Origin: Caballeronia novacaledonica | Lineage (GTDB): Bacteria > Pseudomonadota > Gammaproteobacteria > Burkholderiales > Burkholderiaceae | DNA length: 64,000 nucleotides | Direction: 5' to 3' | NCBI RefSeq assembly: GCF_900258035.1 | Contig: NZ_OGTP01000013.1 | Span: forward strand, 106,148-170,147 | Part shown: piece after piece, positions 43,637 through 55,094 of the stretch | How the letters are laid out: every line of letters starts with the position of its first letter | Numbering within the stretch: position 1 is the stretch's first letter | Position numbers and translations under genes: made by a program | Notes under the pieces: generated by a model | What the model saw: only the letters and a program-made list of their open reading frames with translations | Database searches by the model: none | What the model was told of the DNA's origin: nothing

Positions 43637-44212
43637 ATGAGTGCCACCGCTAACGAGCATGCGCCGATTCCACGCCCAAGCGACTCGCTCTTCTTCGCCC
43701 TCTATCCCGACGCTGCCGCCGCCGCACGCATCGCCGAGCTGGCGGCGCGACTGCGCATCGACTATAAACTGAAGGCGAGGGCGATCCCCGCCGATCGCCT
43801 TCACATCACGCTGCATTATCTCGGCGCCTTCGCAGGCGTTCCCGCCGACGTCCTCGCGCAAGCACACGCCGCCGCTTCCCAAATCGCATCACCGCCCGTC
43901 GAACTGACGCTCGACCGCATCGAAAGCTTTTCCGGGCGACGCGCCAAACGCCCGATCGTCCTTTCAGGCGATGCCGCCGCGCCACTCGAAGCCCTCGAAC
44001 GAACTCTCGGCGCCGCGCTCGAAGCCTCCGGCATCGCGCTCAAACGCCATCCGCGCTTCACGCCGCACGTCACCTTGCTCTATGACGAGCGCCGCCTTCC
44101 ACGCCAGGCCGTCGAGCCCGTCGCATGGATCGCGCATGAGTTCGCGCTCGTACGCAGCCTGCTCGGCCGATCGCAACACGAAGTCCTCGCGCGCTGGCCG
44201 CTCATGTCGTGA
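43637..44212 (+). CDS. thpR: RNA 2',3'-cyclic phosphodiesterase
   Basis: 2H phosphoesterase that opens 2',3'-cyclic phosphates to 2'-phosphates in RNA (formerly called 2'-5' RNA ligase). It has 191 aa. Both HxT motifs are present: LHITLHYLG near residue 55 and PHVTLLYD near residue 144. The family start segment LFFALYPD is near the N-terminus. Confidence 0.93.
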   Translation: MSATANEHAPIPRPSDSLFFALYPDAAAAARIAELAARLRIDYKLKARAIPADRLHITLHYLGAFAGVPADVLAQAHAAASQIASPPVELTLDRIESFSGRRAKRPIVLSGDAAAPLEALERTLGAALEASGIALKRHPRFTPHVTLLYDERRLPRQAVEPVAWIAHEFALVRSLLGRSQHEVLARWPLMS

Positions 44213-44271
44213 GCCGTCGGAATCGCCCGAAATTAAGGGTTTCGCGGATTTTTCTAACGCGTTAAGGTTCG

Positions 44272-44293
44272 TGTATCGGAATAAATCGATACA
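44272..44293. promoter_or_regulatory. Inverted repeat upstream of ddpX, possible operator
   Basis: TGTATCG and CGATACA form a perfect 7-bp inverted repeat separated by GAATAAAT, ending 10 nt before the ddpX start. The A/T-rich centre and position fit a dimeric repressor site. Confidence 0.5.
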
Positions 44294-44303
44294 ACGCGCT
44301 TAC

Positions 44304-44867
44304 ATGACCCGGTCCCGCCTGCTGCATATCACGCCCGAAACGCACAACGTCCAGATCGATCTCGTCTACGCGACCGATCGCAATTTCACCGGCAAGCCGA
44401 TCTACAAGGCGCAGCATTGCCTCCTGCTGGAACCCGCCGAAGCCGCGCTGCGCAAGGCCGTCGATATCGCGCAAAGCATCGGCGCGACGTTGCGGATCTT
44501 CGACGCCTATCGTCCGCCGCAAGCGCAAAAAGTGCTGTGGGACTTCCTGCCCGATCCGACCTTCATCGCCGAACTCGGCCGCGGCTCGAACCATAGCCGC
44601 GGCACGGCCGTGGACCTGACGCTCGTCGATCGCGACGGCAACGAGCTCGACATGGGCACCGGCTTCGACGCGATGGTCGTCGAATCCGAGCATTTTCACT
44701 TCGGCCTGCCGGAGCACGTCCAGCGCAACCGTACGCTGTTGCTCGGCGTGATGCACGGCGCAGGCTTCACGCACATCAAAAGCGAGTGGTGGCATTACGA
44801 ATTGCCAGGCTCGCGCGAACTTGCTCTGATCGACAACGAAGAAAGCGGCCCGCTGCGGCTGATGTGA
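44304..44867 (+). CDS. ddpX: D-alanyl-D-alanine dipeptidase
   Basis: Zinc peptidase (VanX/DdpX, M15D) that cleaves D-Ala-D-Ala. It has 187 aa. The zinc motif SNHSRGTAVDLTL supplies His and Asp, and EWWHYE supplies the catalytic Glu and third ligand His. The substrate motif FDAYRPPQAQ is present. No signal peptide, so it is cytoplasmic, as in E. coli DdpX. It heads an operon with a complete peptide ABC transporter in the order of E. coli ddpXABCDF. The start at 44304 is the family start. Confidence 0.93.
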   Translation: MTRSRLLHITPETHNVQIDLVYATDRNFTGKPIYKAQHCLLLEPAEAALRKAVDIAQSIGATLRIFDAYRPPQAQKVLWDFLPDPTFIAELGRGSNHSRGTAVDLTLVDRDGNELDMGTGFDAMVVESEHFHFGLPEHVQRNRTLLLGVMHGAGFTHIKSEWWHYELPGSRELALIDNEESGPLRLM

Positions 44868-44883
44868 ACAGGACAAATCGCAT

Positions 44884-46467
44884 ATGAAACTGAGTGCAGT
44901 GATCACGGCGCTGGTTTTTACGCTGGCCGGCGCGCAACCGGCGCTGGCCGCGACGCCCAAGGACATGTTCGTCATGGCGACGCTGCTCGACGAATTCACT
45001 TCGCTCGATCCCGGCGAAATCTACGAACTGGTGCCGGAGGAATATGCCGCGAACACGTATGACCGGCTGGTGCGTGTCGATCTGAAAGATCCGTCGAAAT
45101 TCAATGGCGATGTCGCCGAATCCTGGACCGTCAGTCCGGATGGCCTCACGTTCACGTTCAAGATCCGGCCGGGCCTCAAGTTCCACTCCGGCAATCCGCT
45201 GACCGCCGACGACGTCGCCTGGTCCATCCAGCGCACCGCGCTGCTCGACAAGGGCGCGGCGGCCGTGCTCGCGGGCATCGGCCTGACCAAGGCGAACGCG
45301 CTGCAAAACGTGAAGAAGATCGACGATACGTCCGTCTCCATCACGACCGATCAACGTTACGCGCCGACTTTCGTGCTCAACGTGCTCGGCTCGTGGCCGG
45401 CGTCGGTGGTGAATCGCAAGCTCGTCGAATCGCACGCGAAGGGCGGCGACTACGGCAACGACTGGCTCAAGACCAACGAGGCGGGCTCGGGCGCGTACAA
45501 GCTCGTGAAATGGACCGCGAACGACAGCATCGTGCTGCAGCGCTTCGAGGGTTATCGCATGCCGCTCGCGATGAAGCGCATCGTGCTGCGTCACGTGACC
45601 GAAGCGGCAAGCCAGCGCCTGATGATCCAGAACGGCGACATCGACGTGGCGCGCGACTTGAGCCCCGACGATCTCGACACGCTCTCGAAGAGCGGCGTCA
45701 TCAAGGCGACGGCCGTGCCGCAAGCCACGCTCATGTATCTCGGCCTCAACAACAAGAACCCGAATCTGGCGAAGCCCGAAGTCTGGGAAGCGATGAAGTG
45801 GCTGATCGACTATCAGGGCATCCAGAAGAACGTGATCCGCACGACCTACAAGGTCCACGAAACGTTTTTGCCCGAAGGCTTTCTCGGCGCGCTGAACGAA
45901 AATCCGTATCACCAGGATGTCGCGAAGGCGAAGGCGCTGCTCGCCAAGGCCGGTCTAGCGAACGGCTTCACGGTGAAGATGGACGTGCGCAACGACTACC
46001 CGTACAGCGAGATCGCGCAGGCGGTGCAGGCGAATCTCGCGCTCGCGAACATCAAGGTGCAACTCGTGCCGAGCGACAACAAGCAGACGCTCGGACGCTA
46101 TCGGGCGCGGGCGCACGACATCTATATCGGCGAGTGGTCGGCGGATTACATCGATCCGCACAGCAACGCGCAAGGTTTCGTGTGGAACCCGGACAACTCG
46201 GATGCATCGAGTTACAAGATGCTCGCGTGGCGCAACGCGTGGGACATTCCGCAACTGACGAAGGAAACCAACGCGGCGCTCGCCGAAAGCGACACGAAGA
46301 AACGCGCGCAACTCTACGAGAAGATGCAGCGTGAAGTGCTCGCGAAATCGCCGTTCGTGATCATGTTCCAGAAGGTGTCGCAGGTGGCGGCGCGTCCCGG
46401 CGTGACCGGTCTCGACGTCGGGCCGATCAACGATCTCGTGTCTTACCGCAACATCAGGAAGCAGTGA
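44884..46467 (+). CDS. ddpA: Peptide ABC transporter substrate-binding protein (DdpA-like)
   Basis: Periplasmic binding protein of solute-binding family 5, 527 aa. The signal peptide ends near ALAATP. The family segment FNGDVAESWTVSPDGLTFTF is near residue 75 and the C-terminal part contains DIYIGEWSADYIDPHSNAQG. Position behind ddpX suggests D-Ala-D-Ala or murein-derived peptides as substrate; the symbol is given by synteny only. It overlaps the next gene by GTGA. Confidence 0.8.
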   Translation: MKLSAVITALVFTLAGAQPALAATPKDMFVMATLLDEFTSLDPGEIYELVPEEYAANTYDRLVRVDLKDPSKFNGDVAESWTVSPDGLTFTFKIRPGLKFHSGNPLTADDVAWSIQRTALLDKGAAAVLAGIGLTKANALQNVKKIDDTSVSITTDQRYAPTFVLNVLGSWPASVVNRKLVESHAKGGDYGNDWLKTNEAGSGAYKLVKWTANDSIVLQRFEGYRMPLAMKRIVLRHVTEAASQRLMIQNGDIDVARDLSPDDLDTLSKSGVIKATAVPQATLMYLGLNNKNPNLAKPEVWEAMKWLIDYQGIQKNVIRTTYKVHETFLPEGFLGALNENPYHQDVAKAKALLAKAGLANGFTVKMDVRNDYPYSEIAQAVQANLALANIKVQLVPSDNKQTLGRYRARAHDIYIGEWSADYIDPHSNAQGFVWNPDNSDASSYKMLAWRNAWDIPQLTKETNAALAESDTKKRAQLYEKMQREVLAKSPFVIMFQKVSQVAARPGVTGLDVGPINDLVSYRNIRKQ

Positions 46468-47513
46468 GCACGGTTACGCTCATCGGCTCGCGGCGCGGCG
46501 GCGTGCGCATCGCGCTGGCGCTCGCGCAGTGGATCGCGATGCTCGTCATCACGTTCACGGGACTGCTCGCGATCACGTTTTTCATCGGCCGCAAGATTCC
46601 GATCGATCCGGTGCTCGCCATTCTCGGCGACCGCGCGTCCGCGACCGCTTATGCCGCCGCGCGCGTGAGGCTCGGGCTCGACAAGCCGCTCATCGACCAG
46701 TTCCTGATCTATGCGCGCGACGTGTTGCACGGCAATCTCGGCATTTCGTTGCTGACGGCCAATCCGGTGATCGACGACATCAGGCGCGTCTTTCCCGCGA
46801 CACTGGAACTCGCGACGCTCTCGACGTTCATCGGCATTGCGGCCGGTGTGCCGCTCGGCGTGGCGGCGGCGGTGAAGCACAATCGCATCGCCGATCACAT
46901 CGCGCGCGTGATCGGGCTCGCGGGCAGTTCGGTGCCGGTGTTCTGGCTCGCGCTGATGGGCCTCCTGCTGTTCTATGCGCGGCTGCATTGGGTGTCGGGG
47001 CCGGGGCGCATCGATCCGCTCTACGACGGCATGGTCGATACGCGCACGGGCAGTCTGCTGATCGACTCGCTCATCGCCGGCGAATGGGACGTCTTCAGGA
47101 ACGCGTTTTCGCATATCGCGCTGCCGGCGAGCGTGCTCGCGTTTTATTCGATCGCGTATCTGTCGCGCATGACGCGCTCGTTCATGCTCGAACAACTGAG
47201 CCAGGAATACGTGACGACCGCGCGCGCCAAAGGCCTGCCCGAGCGCCGCGTGATCTGGCGGCACGCGTTCGGCAATATCGCGGTGCCGCTGCTCACGGTG
47301 ATCGCGCTCGCCTACAGCTATCTGCTCGAAGGCTCGGTGCTGACCGAAATCGTGTTCGCGTGGCCGGGCATCGGCTCGTATCTGACGGGCGCGCTGCTCA
47401 ACGCCGACATGAACGCGGTGCTCGGCAGCACGCTCGTGATCGGCGCGACGTTCATCGCGCTCAATCTCTTGACCGACGCGCTCTACCGCGTCTTCGATCC
47501 GCGCACGCGCTGA
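46464..47513 (+). CDS. ddpB: Peptide ABC transporter permease (DdpB/DppB-like)
   Basis: Inner-membrane permease, 349 aa with six hydrophobic helices. The permease (EAA) loop reads SQEYVTTARAKGLPERRVIWRH in part and contains the conserved EYVTTARAKG. Start is GTG at 46464, coupled to the binding-protein stop. It would form a heterodimer with the next permease. The symbol is by synteny. Confidence 0.82.
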   Translation: MSTVTLIGSRRGGVRIALALAQWIAMLVITFTGLLAITFFIGRKIPIDPVLAILGDRASATAYAAARVRLGLDKPLIDQFLIYARDVLHGNLGISLLTANPVIDDIRRVFPATLELATLSTFIGIAAGVPLGVAAAVKHNRIADHIARVIGLAGSSVPVFWLALMGLLLFYARLHWVSGPGRIDPLYDGMVDTRTGSLLIDSLIAGEWDVFRNAFSHIALPASVLAFYSIAYLSRMTRSFMLEQLSQEYVTTARAKGLPERRVIWRHAFGNIAVPLLTVIALAYSYLLEGSVLTEIVFAWPGIGSYLTGALLNADMNAVLGSTLVIGATFIALNLLTDALYRVFDPRTR

Positions 47514-47514
47514 C

Positions 47515-48444
47515 ATGGAGGATTCCGCGTACATGAAACCGGCGCGAACGGGTTTGCGCGCGTGGCTGCTCACCGACACGCCCGCGTCGCCGCGGCAGGC
47601 CGCGCTCGGGCGGGCATACCGGCGCTGGCGACGGTTCTCGTCGAATCCGCTGAGCATGCTCGGGCTCGCGATTCTGGTGCTGCTCGTCGTGGTCGCGGCA
47701 GCCGGGCCGATGCTCGTCGCGCAGGACCCGTTGCAGCAAGTGCTCGCCGAGCGTCTCACGCCGCCCGGCGCGGCGCACTGGCTCGGCACCGATCAGCTCG
47801 GCCGCGACATCCTCTCGCGGCTCGTGTACGGCTCCCGTCTCACGTTGGCGATCGCGGTGCTGGTCGTCGTGCTTGTCGTGCCGGTCGGGCTCATGATCGG
47901 CACGGTGGCGGGCTATTGCGGCGGCATCGTCGATACGGCGCTCATGCGCGTGACCGATGTCGCGCTGGCTTTCCCGAAAATCGTGCTCGCGCTGGCGTTC
48001 GCCGCGGCGCTCGGGCCGGGCGTGCTCAACGCGGTGATCGCGCTGTCGATCACCGCGTGGCCGCCGTACGCGCGTCTCGCGCGCGCGGAATCGCTGCGGC
48101 TCGCGCGGTCCGATTACATCCACGCGGCGCGTCTGCAAGGGGCCTCGCATCTGCGCATTCTGTTGCGCTATATCGTGCCGCTGTGTTCGTCGTCGGTGAT
48201 CGTGCGCGCGACGCTCGACATGGCCGGCATCATTCTCGCCGTCGCGGGTCTCGGGTTTCTCGGGTTGGGCGCGCAGCCGCCGAGCCCGGAATGGGGCTAC
48301 ATGGTGGCGGCGGGCCGCAACGTGCTGCTCGATGCATGGTGGGTCGCGACGATTCCCGGCCTCGCGATCCTCTCGGTGAGCCTCGCCTTCAACCTGCTCG
48401 GCGACGGTCTGCGCGACGTTTTCGATCCGCGTCATGGAGGCTGA
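47515..48444 (+). CDS. ddpC: Peptide ABC transporter permease (DdpC/DppC-like)
   Basis: Second permease, 309 aa. It has an N-terminal OppC-type helix (LGLAILVLLVVVAAAGPML), the WLGTDQLGRDILSRLVYGSR segment in part, and the EAA loop DYIHAARLQGASHLRILL. ATG at 47515 is the longest start. ATG at 47533 follows GGAGG by 11 nt and may be the true one. The symbol is by synteny. Confidence 0.82.
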   Translation: MEDSAYMKPARTGLRAWLLTDTPASPRQAALGRAYRRWRRFSSNPLSMLGLAILVLLVVVAAAGPMLVAQDPLQQVLAERLTPPGAAHWLGTDQLGRDILSRLVYGSRLTLAIAVLVVVLVVPVGLMIGTVAGYCGGIVDTALMRVTDVALAFPKIVLALAFAAALGPGVLNAVIALSITAWPPYARLARAESLRLARSDYIHAARLQGASHLRILLRYIVPLCSSSVIVRATLDMAGIILAVAGLGFLGLGAQPPSPEWGYMVAAGRNVLLDAWWVATIPGLAILSVSLAFNLLGDGLRDVFDPRHGG

Positions 48445-49306
48445 CTTGACCGACGCGCTGGCGCAGATCGACGGACTCGAAGTGGCCTTCCCGGGCCACG
48501 ACGGCGTGCTCATGCCCGCGGTGCGCGGCGTGTCGCTGACGGTGCGGCGAGGCGAGCGCCTCGGGATCGTCGGGGAATCCGGATCGGGCAAATCGCTGAC
48601 GGGGCGCGCGTTGCTCGGGCTTTTGCCGCCCGAGGCGAAATGGTCGGCGAAGGCGCTGCGCTTCGAGGATCAAGACCTGCTCGCGATGCGCTCGAAAGAA
48701 CGCCGGCGCCTGTGCGGCACACGCATGAGCATGATCCTGCAAGACCCGAAATATTCGCTCAATCCCGTGATGACCGTCGCGCAGCAGCTGCGCGAAACCT
48801 TCGTGCGGCAAGGCGTGAGGGAGAACCGGCGTGCGCTTCGCGAGCGCATCGTCGCGGCGCTGGAAGCGGTGCATATCCGCGATCCGCAGCGCGTCGCGGA
48901 TGCGTATCCGCACGAACTGTCGGGCGGCATGGGCCAGCGCGTGATGATCGCGATGATGGTCTGCTCCGGCCCGCGCCTCCTGATCGCCGACGAACCCACG
49001 AGCGCGCTCGACGTCCTCGTGTCGATGCAGGTGCTCGCCGTGCTCGACGAGATGATCGAGCGTCACGATACCGGGCTCGTGTTCATCAGCCACGACTTGC
49101 CGCTCGTGATGTCGTTTTGCGACCGCGTCGCGGTGATGTATGGCGGACGCGTCGTCGAAACGTGCGCCGCGCGCGACCTCGTTCATGCGACGCATCCGTA
49201 CACGCGCGGGCTGCTCGAAGCGAATCCGCCGCTCGATAACCCGCCCGACGAACTGCCTACCTTGCGACGCGACCCGGCGTGGCTCGACGAAAGGACGACG
49301 CGATGA
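48434..49306 (+). CDS. ddpD: Peptide ABC transporter ATP-binding protein (DdpD-like)
   Basis: It has 290 aa: Walker A GESGSGKS, Q loop MILQDPKYSLNP, signature LSGGMGQR, Walker B LLIADEPTSALD, and an abbreviated C-terminal oligo_HPY segment (ATHPYTRGLL). ATG at 48434 overlaps the permease stop. TTG at 48446 has GGAGG 5-6 nt upstream and may be used instead. The symbol is by synteny. Confidence 0.82.
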   Translation: MEADLTDALAQIDGLEVAFPGHDGVLMPAVRGVSLTVRRGERLGIVGESGSGKSLTGRALLGLLPPEAKWSAKALRFEDQDLLAMRSKERRRLCGTRMSMILQDPKYSLNPVMTVAQQLRETFVRQGVRENRRALRERIVAALEAVHIRDPQRVADAYPHELSGGMGQRVMIAMMVCSGPRLLIADEPTSALDVLVSMQVLAVLDEMIERHDTGLVFISHDLPLVMSFCDRVAVMYGGRVVETCAARDLVHATHPYTRGLLEANPPLDNPPDELPTLRRDPAWLDERTTR

Positions 49307-50049
49307 TCGACGTCGAACGCGCGCACATCCGCTTCAGGACGAAGACCGGCCACGTCGATGCCGTGCGCGACGTGTCCCTGCGCGTGGAAGAGGGCGAAGT
49401 CTTCGGGCTCGTCGGCGAATCGGGCAGCGGCAAGTCGACGCTCCTGCGCGCGCTCGCCGGACTGACGCCGCTCGCGGGCGGCAGCATACGCATCGGCTCG
49501 CGTCCCGCGCGGCGCGACGTGCAGATGGTGTTTCAGGATCCGTATGGCGCGCTGCATCCGCGCTTCACCGTCGATAAAACCTTGCGCGAGCCGCTCGCGA
49601 TCAACGGCATCGGCGGCGAAGACGCGCGCATTCTCGATGCGCTCGCCGAAGTCGGTCTCGGCCCGGCGTTTCGCTTTCGCTATCCGCATCAGTTGTCGGG
49701 CGGGCAGCGGCAGCGCGTGTCGATCGCGCGGGCGCTGATCGTCGAGCCGCGCGTCCTGCTGCTCGACGAGCCGACTTCCGCGCTCGACGTCTCCGTGCAG
49801 GCCGAGATTCTGAACCTGCTGCGGCGGCTACATCGCGAGCGCAAGCTGACGATGATCCTCGTGAGCCATAACCTCGCGGTGATCGGCTTTCTGTGCCAGC
49901 GCGTCGCGGTGATGCGCAATGGCGAGATCGTCGAACAGCTCGGCGTCGATGCGGTGCGCTCGCACCACGTCGAGCACGAATACACGCGGCGGCTTCTCCT
50001 CGCGACGCAAGGCTACACACGCGAAAACGCGACGCGACCGGGCGCCTAG
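49303..50049 (+). CDS. ddpF: Peptide ABC transporter ATP-binding protein (DdpF-like)
   Basis: Second ATPase, 248 aa: Walker A GESGSGKST, Q loop VFQDPYGALHPRFT, signature LSGGQRQR, Walker B LLLDEPTSALD, H-loop VSHNLAV. It is shorter than usual DppF proteins because the C-terminal oligo_HPY domain is almost absent. The start at 49303 overlaps ddpD by 4 nt (ATGA). It is the last gene of the operon. Confidence 0.83.
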   Translation: MIDVERAHIRFRTKTGHVDAVRDVSLRVEEGEVFGLVGESGSGKSTLLRALAGLTPLAGGSIRIGSRPARRDVQMVFQDPYGALHPRFTVDKTLREPLAINGIGGEDARILDALAEVGLGPAFRFRYPHQLSGGQRQRVSIARALIVEPRVLLLDEPTSALDVSVQAEILNLLRRLHRERKLTMILVSHNLAVIGFLCQRVAVMRNGEIVEQLGVDAVRSHHVEHEYTRRLLLATQGYTRENATRPGA

Positions 50050-50307
50050 TCATCGTACAAGCACACTTGTCGCGGCCCAGTCAACGCATGTTGCGCAAAC
50101 GACGCATATCGACGGCCACAAGCCCGGTATACGGTGCAGGGCCGCGAACAGGCGTGCTTCGCGCGAAAACCTCGCCGCAGCGGCTGATAGAATAGGCGCT
50201 GGATTGTCGAGACGTGCCGAACAACGCGCGAGCGTGGTCTTCCGGCTGCCTTCCGACTTCGAGCTAACCAACGGAAATCGTGACAGACCGCGCCCGTTCG
50301 CGGGTGA

Positions 50308-52214
<1,907 letters not shown>

Positions 52215-52454
52215 CGTCGGCAGAAATGGGCGCTCCAATGCGCCTTGTTTTTTGTCCTTATTCGCAACTAACCGTCCTTTTCTGCACCGTCTACGAATCA
52301 GCCGCGCACCAAAGGCGACGCTTGGATTGTCGACAAAAAAGTGGCTTCAATGCTGACAAAAACTTGTGAAATTCTTCGAGACGCCCGCCGTAATTGGGCT
52401 TGAGCCAAACGCAATACCCGAAAACAAGCCGACAATCGCCAATTTTTAAAATGA

Positions 52455-52466
52455 ATTGTTGACAAT
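52455..52466. promoter_or_regulatory. Operator at the GntR promoter
   Basis: ATTGT-TG-ACAAT inverted repeat overlapping the -35 box of the regulator gene. FCD-type GntR proteins often bind TTGT-N2-ACAA-like sites. An 11/12 match lies in front of puuE. Confidence 0.6.
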
Positions 52467-52486
52467 CTTTATGTCGATTCTAAGAT
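52459..52486 (+). promoter_or_regulatory. Promoter of the GntR regulator gene
   Basis: Perfect -35 TTGACA (52459-52464) and -10 TAAGAT (52481-52486) with a 16-nt spacer. The operator overlaps the -35, implying autorepression. The rest of the 296-nt gap after ldcA shows no gene. Confidence 0.75.
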
Positions 52487-52510
52487 GCTTAACATGCAAG
52501 CGAGCACATC

Positions 52511-53257
52511 ATGTCCGACACCAAGCTTAGTGCTGCAACCGATGCTTCCCCGGCCGCTTCCAACGGGGCGAATGCCGAGTCGATCGCCGAAAGTATCCGC
52601 GCCGCGATCCTCGAGCATCGCTTGGCGCCGGGCGCGAAGCTGACCGAAGCGCAGTTGTGCGAGGTATTCGCGGTGAAGCGCGGCACGGTCCGTCAGGCGC
52701 TTGCGCAGTTGTCGAACGAAAGGCTCGTCGATCTGGAGCCGAATCGCGGCGCGTTCGTCGCGAGTCCATCGCTGCAGGAAGTGCATGAGGTGTTCGAGAT
52801 GCGCCGCATCATCGAACTGGCTGTGGTGGAGCGGATTGCGCAGGGACACGGCATGCGCCGGCTGAAGTCGATCAGCGCGACCATCGGCAAGGAGCGCCGC
52901 GCCTTCGAGAGCCACGATTTTTCTTCGTGGATCCGGCTCTCCGGCGAGTTCCATACCGAGCTCGCGGCGCTCACCGGCAATACGGTGCTGTGCGAATGTC
53001 TGTCGGGGCTCGTCGCACGTTCGACGCTCATCTCGGCGCTGTACGAATCGCTCGGAAAGAGTTCGTGCTCATTCGAGGATCACGAAGAGATTCTCGCCGC
53101 GCTCGATACCGGCGACGCAGCGAAAGCCGCCGTCCTGATGGCGCAGCATCTGCGCGACGTCGAGCTGAAGATGCTGGAGCGGCCGGCGCGTGGCGCGGTC
53201 GATCTGAAGGAAGTGTTCACGAGACCCGCCGAGCGCGAAAGGGCGCTCGATACGTAG
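52511..53257 (+). CDS. GntR-family regulator, FCD subfamily, of purine/ureide catabolism
   Basis: It has 248 aa. The winged helix-turn-helix (about residues 25-95) contains LTEAQLCEVFAVKRGTVRQA and the recognition helix. The C-terminal FCD all-helical ligand domain carries the Arg/His metal-binding pattern. It heads a ureide degradation cluster, so it probably senses allantoin, urate or a product (inference). Confidence 0.88.
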   Translation: MSDTKLSAATDASPAASNGANAESIAESIRAAILEHRLAPGAKLTEAQLCEVFAVKRGTVRQALAQLSNERLVDLEPNRGAFVASPSLQEVHEVFEMRRIIELAVVERIAQGHGMRRLKSISATIGKERRAFESHDFSSWIRLSGEFHTELAALTGNTVLCECLSGLVARSTLISALYESLGKSSCSFEDHEEILAALDTGDAAKAAVLMAQHLRDVELKMLERPARGAVDLKEVFTRPAERERALDT

Positions 53258-53549
53258 GCGGCAGTGACAGGCGGATCGCAGGATCTGCCATCGGATGAAT
53301 GTAGCAGGACTAAATAATTGACGTGCCCCGCGCCGGGCGCGCGGAGAGTTGCACGCGCAAAAAAATCGGCGGCGTGCGCTGCATCGGACAGGACGCTCTT
53401 GTGAGCGTGAAATGAAAGTCGCCGCAAGGCGAAAACGCAAATCTGAAGAATGCCGCGCTGATTCGATGTCAGTGAAGGCATCCGATCGAAGCTCGTCACA
53501 GCAGCATTTGCATTTTTTCATTACGCAAGCAGCCAATGAAGGAGACGTC
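53258..53549 (+). promoter_or_regulatory. Gap between regulator and permease
   Basis: These 292 bases contain no gene: an upstream in-frame extension of the permease is Arg/Lys-rich and lacks family features. A TTGACG within AATAATTGACGTG (53313-53325) weakly resembles the operator core but has no matching -10. Confidence 0.35.
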
Positions 53550-55043
53550 ATGGCCCAGTTCAGTGCACCCGGCAGTTCAGCCCTGCCGCAATACGAAGAG
53601 CAGACAACGGAGCACGATCCGCATCTGCCCGCCGGTTACAGCGACCGGCTTTACAACGAGGACCTCGCCCCGCTCAAGAACCAGACTTGGGGCGCGTATA
53701 ACATTTTCGCTTTCTGGATGTCGGACGTGCATAGCGTCGGCGGCTATGTGTTCGCGGGCAGTCTCTTCGCGCTCGGTCTGACGAGCTGGCAGGTGCTCGT
53801 GTCCTTGCTCATCGGCATCGGGCTCGTGAACGCGCTGTGCAACATGATCGCGAAGCCGAGCCAGGTCGCCGGCGTGCCGTATCCCGTCGCGTGCCGCGCC
53901 ACCTTCGGCGTGCTCGGCGCGAACATTCCCGCCGTGATTCGCGGGCTCATCGCGGTCGCGTGGTACGGGATTCAGACGTATCTCGCTTCGAGCGCGCTCG
54001 TCATCGTCGTGCTGAAGTTCGTGCCCTCGCTGATGCCTTATGCCGACGTGCACAAGTACGGCTTCGTCGGACTCTCGGCGCTCGGCTGGGCGGGCTTCAT
54101 GCTGCTCTGGGTGTTGCAGGCCATCGTGTTCTGGCGCGGCATGGAGATGATCAAGAAGTTCATCGACTTCGCCGGTCCCGCCGTCTATGTCGTGATGTTC
54201 ATGCTCGCCGGCTACATGGTGTGGCGCGCGGGCATCAAGAATATCGGCCTGAATCTCGGTGGCGTGAAGTATCACGGCATGGAAGTGATTCCCGTGATGA
54301 TCACCGCGATCTCGCTCGTCGTCTCGTACTTCTCCGGCCCGATGCTCAACTTCGGCGACTTCTCGCGCTACTGCAAGAGCTATCGCAGCGTGAAGCGCGG
54401 CAACTTCTGGGGCCTGCCGGTGAACTTCCTGGCGTTCTCGCTCGTGACCGTCATCACGACTGCCGCGACGCTGCCCGTGTTCGGCCAGTTGATCACGGAT
54501 CCGGTCGAGACCGTCGGCCGCATCGATCATCCGACGGCCGTAATTCTCGGCGCGCTGACCTTCACGATCGCGACCATCGGCATCAACATCGTGGCGAACT
54601 TCGTGTCGCCGGCGTTCGACTTCTCCAATGTCGCGCCGAAGCTCATCAGCTGGCGCATGGGCGGCATGATGGCCGCGACCGCGTCGATCTTCATCACGCC
54701 GTGGAACCTGTTCAACAACCCGGCGGTGATCCACTACACGCTGGATATTCTCGGCAGCTTTATCGGACCGCTGTATGGCGTGCTGATCCTCGACTTCTAT
54801 CTCGTGAAGCGCGGCAAGCTCGTCGTGGACGATCTCTACTCGGTGTCCGAGCAAGGCAAATACTGGTACACGAAGGGCGTGAACCGCCGCGCGGTGATGG
54901 CGCTCCTGCCCGCCGCGGCACTCGCCATTCTCTGCGTGATGGTGCCGTCGCTCGAAGGCGCCGCGAATTTCTCGTGGTTCATCGGTGCGGGCCTGGGCGC
55001 GGTGTTCTATTACTTCCTTGCCGACCGCAAGCACCCGGTCTAA
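53550..55043 (+). CDS. NCS1-family nucleobase/allantoin permease
   Basis: Inner-membrane proton or sodium symporter, 497 aa with about 12 helices. NCS1 hallmarks are NQTWGAYNIFAFWMSDVHS at helix 1 and the FSRYCKS segment. The chosen ATG has AAGGAG 6 nt upstream. Within this cluster the substrate is probably allantoin, urate or a related purine/hydantoin. It is followed by the racemase after about 50 nt. Confidence 0.9.
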   Translation: MAQFSAPGSSALPQYEEQTTEHDPHLPAGYSDRLYNEDLAPLKNQTWGAYNIFAFWMSDVHSVGGYVFAGSLFALGLTSWQVLVSLLIGIGLVNALCNMIAKPSQVAGVPYPVACRATFGVLGANIPAVIRGLIAVAWYGIQTYLASSALVIVVLKFVPSLMPYADVHKYGFVGLSALGWAGFMLLWVLQAIVFWRGMEMIKKFIDFAGPAVYVVMFMLAGYMVWRAGIKNIGLNLGGVKYHGMEVIPVMITAISLVVSYFSGPMLNFGDFSRYCKSYRSVKRGNFWGLPVNFLAFSLVTVITTAATLPVFGQLITDPVETVGRIDHPTAVILGALTFTIATIGINIVANFVSPAFDFSNVAPKLISWRMGGMMAATASIFITPWNLFNNPAVIHYTLDILGSFIGPLYGVLILDFYLVKRGKLVVDDLYSVSEQGKYWYTKGVNRRAVMALLPAAALAILCVMVPSLEGAANFSWFIGAGLGAVFYYFLADRKHPV

Positions 55044-55094
55044 AAAACAGACAGAACCTGAGAGAACTTTTTGAAGGATGGATGGAGAACCGCA

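Noticed and set aside
53349..53549. N-terminal extension of the NCS1 permease
   Set aside because: 67 Arg/Lys/Ser-rich residues without family support; AAGGAG at 53539 favours the start at 53550.
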